From an uncultured Lachnospiraceae bacterium (GTDB lineage Bacteria > Bacillota_A > Clostridia > Lachnospirales > Lachnospiraceae): DNA of 6,248 nt. Shown in pieces: positions 4,780 through 6,248 of this stretch (within the stretch, counting starts at the first letter, position 1; each line of letters starts with the position of its first letter). The notes under the pieces were generated by a model. That model was given only the letters and a program-made list of their open reading frames with translations. It did no database searches and was not told the DNA's origin. Both the position numbers and the translations under genes were made by a program. The stretch is from the NCBI GenBank assembly GCA_946621895.1, contig CAMOOZ010000164.1:1-6248 (forward strand), given 5' to 3'.

Positions 4780-6248
4780 TTGTCCGGGAGAGAATATCCC
4801 TTAGAGAGAACGAGAAATATCGGCATCATGGCGCATATCGATGCCGGGAAAACCACGCTGACGGAGAGGATACTCTACTATACGGGAGTAAACTATAAGA
4901 TCGGAGACACCCACGAGGGCACTGCGACGATGGACTGGATGCCCCAGGAGATGGAGCGCGGGATCACGATCACCTCCGCAGCCACCACCTGCCACTGGAC
5001 GGAGCAGGAGTTCAACAAGCCGAAGGAAGGCGCGCTGGAGCACAGGATCAATATCATCGACACCCCCGGCCACGTGGATTTCACCGTGGAGGTGGAAAGA
5101 TCTCTGCGCGTGCTGGACGGCGCGGTGGGCGTGTTCTGCGCCAAGGGCGGCGTGGAGCCCCAGTCCGAGAATGTCTGGCGCCAGGCGGACACCTATAATG
5201 TCCCCAGAATGGCGTTCATCAATAAGATGGACATCATGGGGGCCAATTTCTACGGCGCCGTGGACCAGATCAGGGACAGGCTCGGGAAAAACCCGATCAT
5301 CCTGCAGCTGCCCATCGGCAAGGAGAATGATTTCAAGGGGATCATCGATCTCTTTGAGATGAAGGCTTATATCTATAATGATGACAAGGGCGAGGACATC
5401 AGCATTGTTGACGTGCCCGCGGATATGCAGGAGCAGGCGCAGACCTACCGGGATGAGCTGGTGGAGAAGATCTGCGAGCTGGATGATGACCTGACGCTGC
5501 AGTATCTGGAGGGAGAGATCCCCGAGATCGACGCGATGAAGAAGGCCTTAAGACAGGCCACCTGCGACGGCCGGGCGATCCCCGTCTGCTGCGGCTCCGC
5601 CTACCGGAACAAGGGCGTGCAGAAGCTTCTGGATGCGATCCTCGAGTATATGCCCGCGCCCACGGATATCCCCGCGATCAAGGGCACGGATCTGGACGGC
5701 AATGAGGTGGAGGTCCATTCCTCGGATGAGGAGCCCTTCGCCGCGCTGGCCTTCAAGATCATGGCGGATCCCTTCGTCGGAAAGCTGGCCTATTTCAGGG
5801 TCTATTCCGGCACGATGAATTCCGGCTCCTATGTGCTCAATGCCACAAAGGACAAGAAGGAAAGAGTCGGCCGTATCCTGCAGATGCACGCGAATAAGCG
5901 GGCGGAGCTGGATAAGGTTTATGCGGGAGACATCGCCGCGGCCGTCGGCTTCAAGGTGACGACCACCGGCGATACGATCTGCGACGAAAAGCACCCGGTG
6001 ATCCTGGAATCCATGGAATTCCCGGAGCCCGTTATCGAGCTGGCGATCGAGCCCAAGACCAGGGCCAGCCAGGATAAGATGGGAGAGGCTCTCGCCAAGT
6101 TGGCGGAGGAGGACCCCACCTTCAGGGCCCACACGGATAAGGAGACCGGCCAGACCATCATCGCCGGAATGGGAGAGCTCCATCTGGAGATCATTGTGGA
6201 CAGACTCCTTCGGGAGTACAAGGTGGAGGCCAATGTGGGCGCCCCTCA
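4780..6248 (+). CDS. fusA: Translation elongation factor G (TTG start; 3' end outside window)
   Basis: EF-G is the ribosomal GTPase that drives tRNA-mRNA translocation and, with the recycling factor, subunit splitting. The frame is open from the TTG at 4780 to the window edge: 489 residues of a protein normally near 700. The TTG is forced, because an in-frame TAA lies at 4765-4767 and the next Met (M17) is inside the G-domain strand leading to the P-loop. The N-terminus [20 protein letters not shown] matches the family. GTPase motifs: G1 AHIDAGKT (18-25), switch I/G2 [11 protein letters not shown] (60-70), G3 DTPGH with catalytic-region H98 (94-98), G4 NKMD (148-151) and G5 GSA (272-274). Domain II starts near [10 protein letters not shown] (317) and domain III near [14 protein letters not shown] (413). 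The window ends just after VEANVGAP, near the end of domain III. No frameshift is seen, and the wording is typical of clostridial EF-G. Confidence 0.99.
   Translation, partial: MSGREYPLERTRNIGIMAHIDAGKTTLTERILYYTGVNYKIGDTHEGTATMDWMPQEMERGITITSAATTCHWTEQEFNKPKEGALEHRINIIDTPGHVDFTVEVERSLRVLDGAVGVFCAKGGVEPQSENVWRQADTYNVPRMAFINKMDIMGANFYGAVDQIRDRLGKNPIILQLPIGKENDFKGIIDLFEMKAYIYNDDKGEDISIVDVPADMQEQAQTYRDELVEKICELDDDLTLQYLEGEIPEIDAMKKALRQATCDGRAIPVCCGSAYRNKGVQKLLDAILEYMPAPTDIPAIKGTDLDGNEVEVHSSDEEPFAALAFKIMADPFVGKLAYFRVYSGTMNSGSYVLNATKDKKERVGRILQMHANKRAELDKVYAGDIAAAVGFKVTTTGDTICDEKHPVILESMEFPEPVIELAIEPKTRASQDKMGEALAKLAEEDPTFRAHTDKETGQTIIAGMGELHLEIIVDRLLREYKVEANVGAP

Noticed and set aside
4828..4830. 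ATG at 4828 as the fusA start
   Set aside because: It would remove the conserved N-terminal strand just before the P-loop, and it has no ribosome binding site.

Overview
This window is a stretch of the bacterial rif/str locus: the 3' three-quarters of rpoC (RNA polymerase beta'), complete rpsL (S12) and rpsG (S7), and the 5' two-thirds of fusA (elongation factor G), all on the + strand. The organism looks like a fairly GC-rich member of the Firmicutes/Clostridia, with Lachnospiraceae my best guess. The reasons are strong AAGGAGG-type ribosome binding sites, a 138-residue S12 of the Bacillus/Clostridium type, an uninterrupted beta' trigger loop (no SI3 insertion as in proteobacteria), and clostridial-type EF-G wording such as [14 protein letters not shown]. 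The family-level assignment is inference from protein resemblance, not a database result.

Layout: 1-3333 rpoC, entering at the lid/clamp-helix region and lacking roughly 240-250 N-terminal residues. 3334-3531 is a gene-free spacer with a perfect sigma-A consensus promoter (TTGACA, 17 bp, TATAAT) and a structured leader for rpsL. 3532-3948 rpsL. 3949-4103 is a structured intercistronic spacer. 4104-4574 rpsG, starting at GTG. 4575-4779 is a 205-base spacer almost completely filled by five consecutive stem-loops. 4780-6248 fusA, starting at TTG and running off the window within domain III.

The products work together in gene expression. Beta' supplies much of the RNA polymerase active site. S12 guards the decoding centre, S7 nucleates the 30S head, and EF-G drives translocation on that ribosome. 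The consensus promoter implies that the translation genes can be transcribed independently of rpoBC. The structured spacers before rpsG and fusA are natural places for post-transcriptional tuning within one mRNA.

No cassette of unknown genes is present: the coding content is conserved housekeeping. The unusual parts are (1) a very long, Glu/Ala/Pro/Ser-rich, strongly acidic C-terminal tail on RpoC that ends in a DDLWF tip resembling the SSB C-terminal peptide, and (2) the dense hairpin array between rpsG and fusA, some of whose stems are mutually exclusive.
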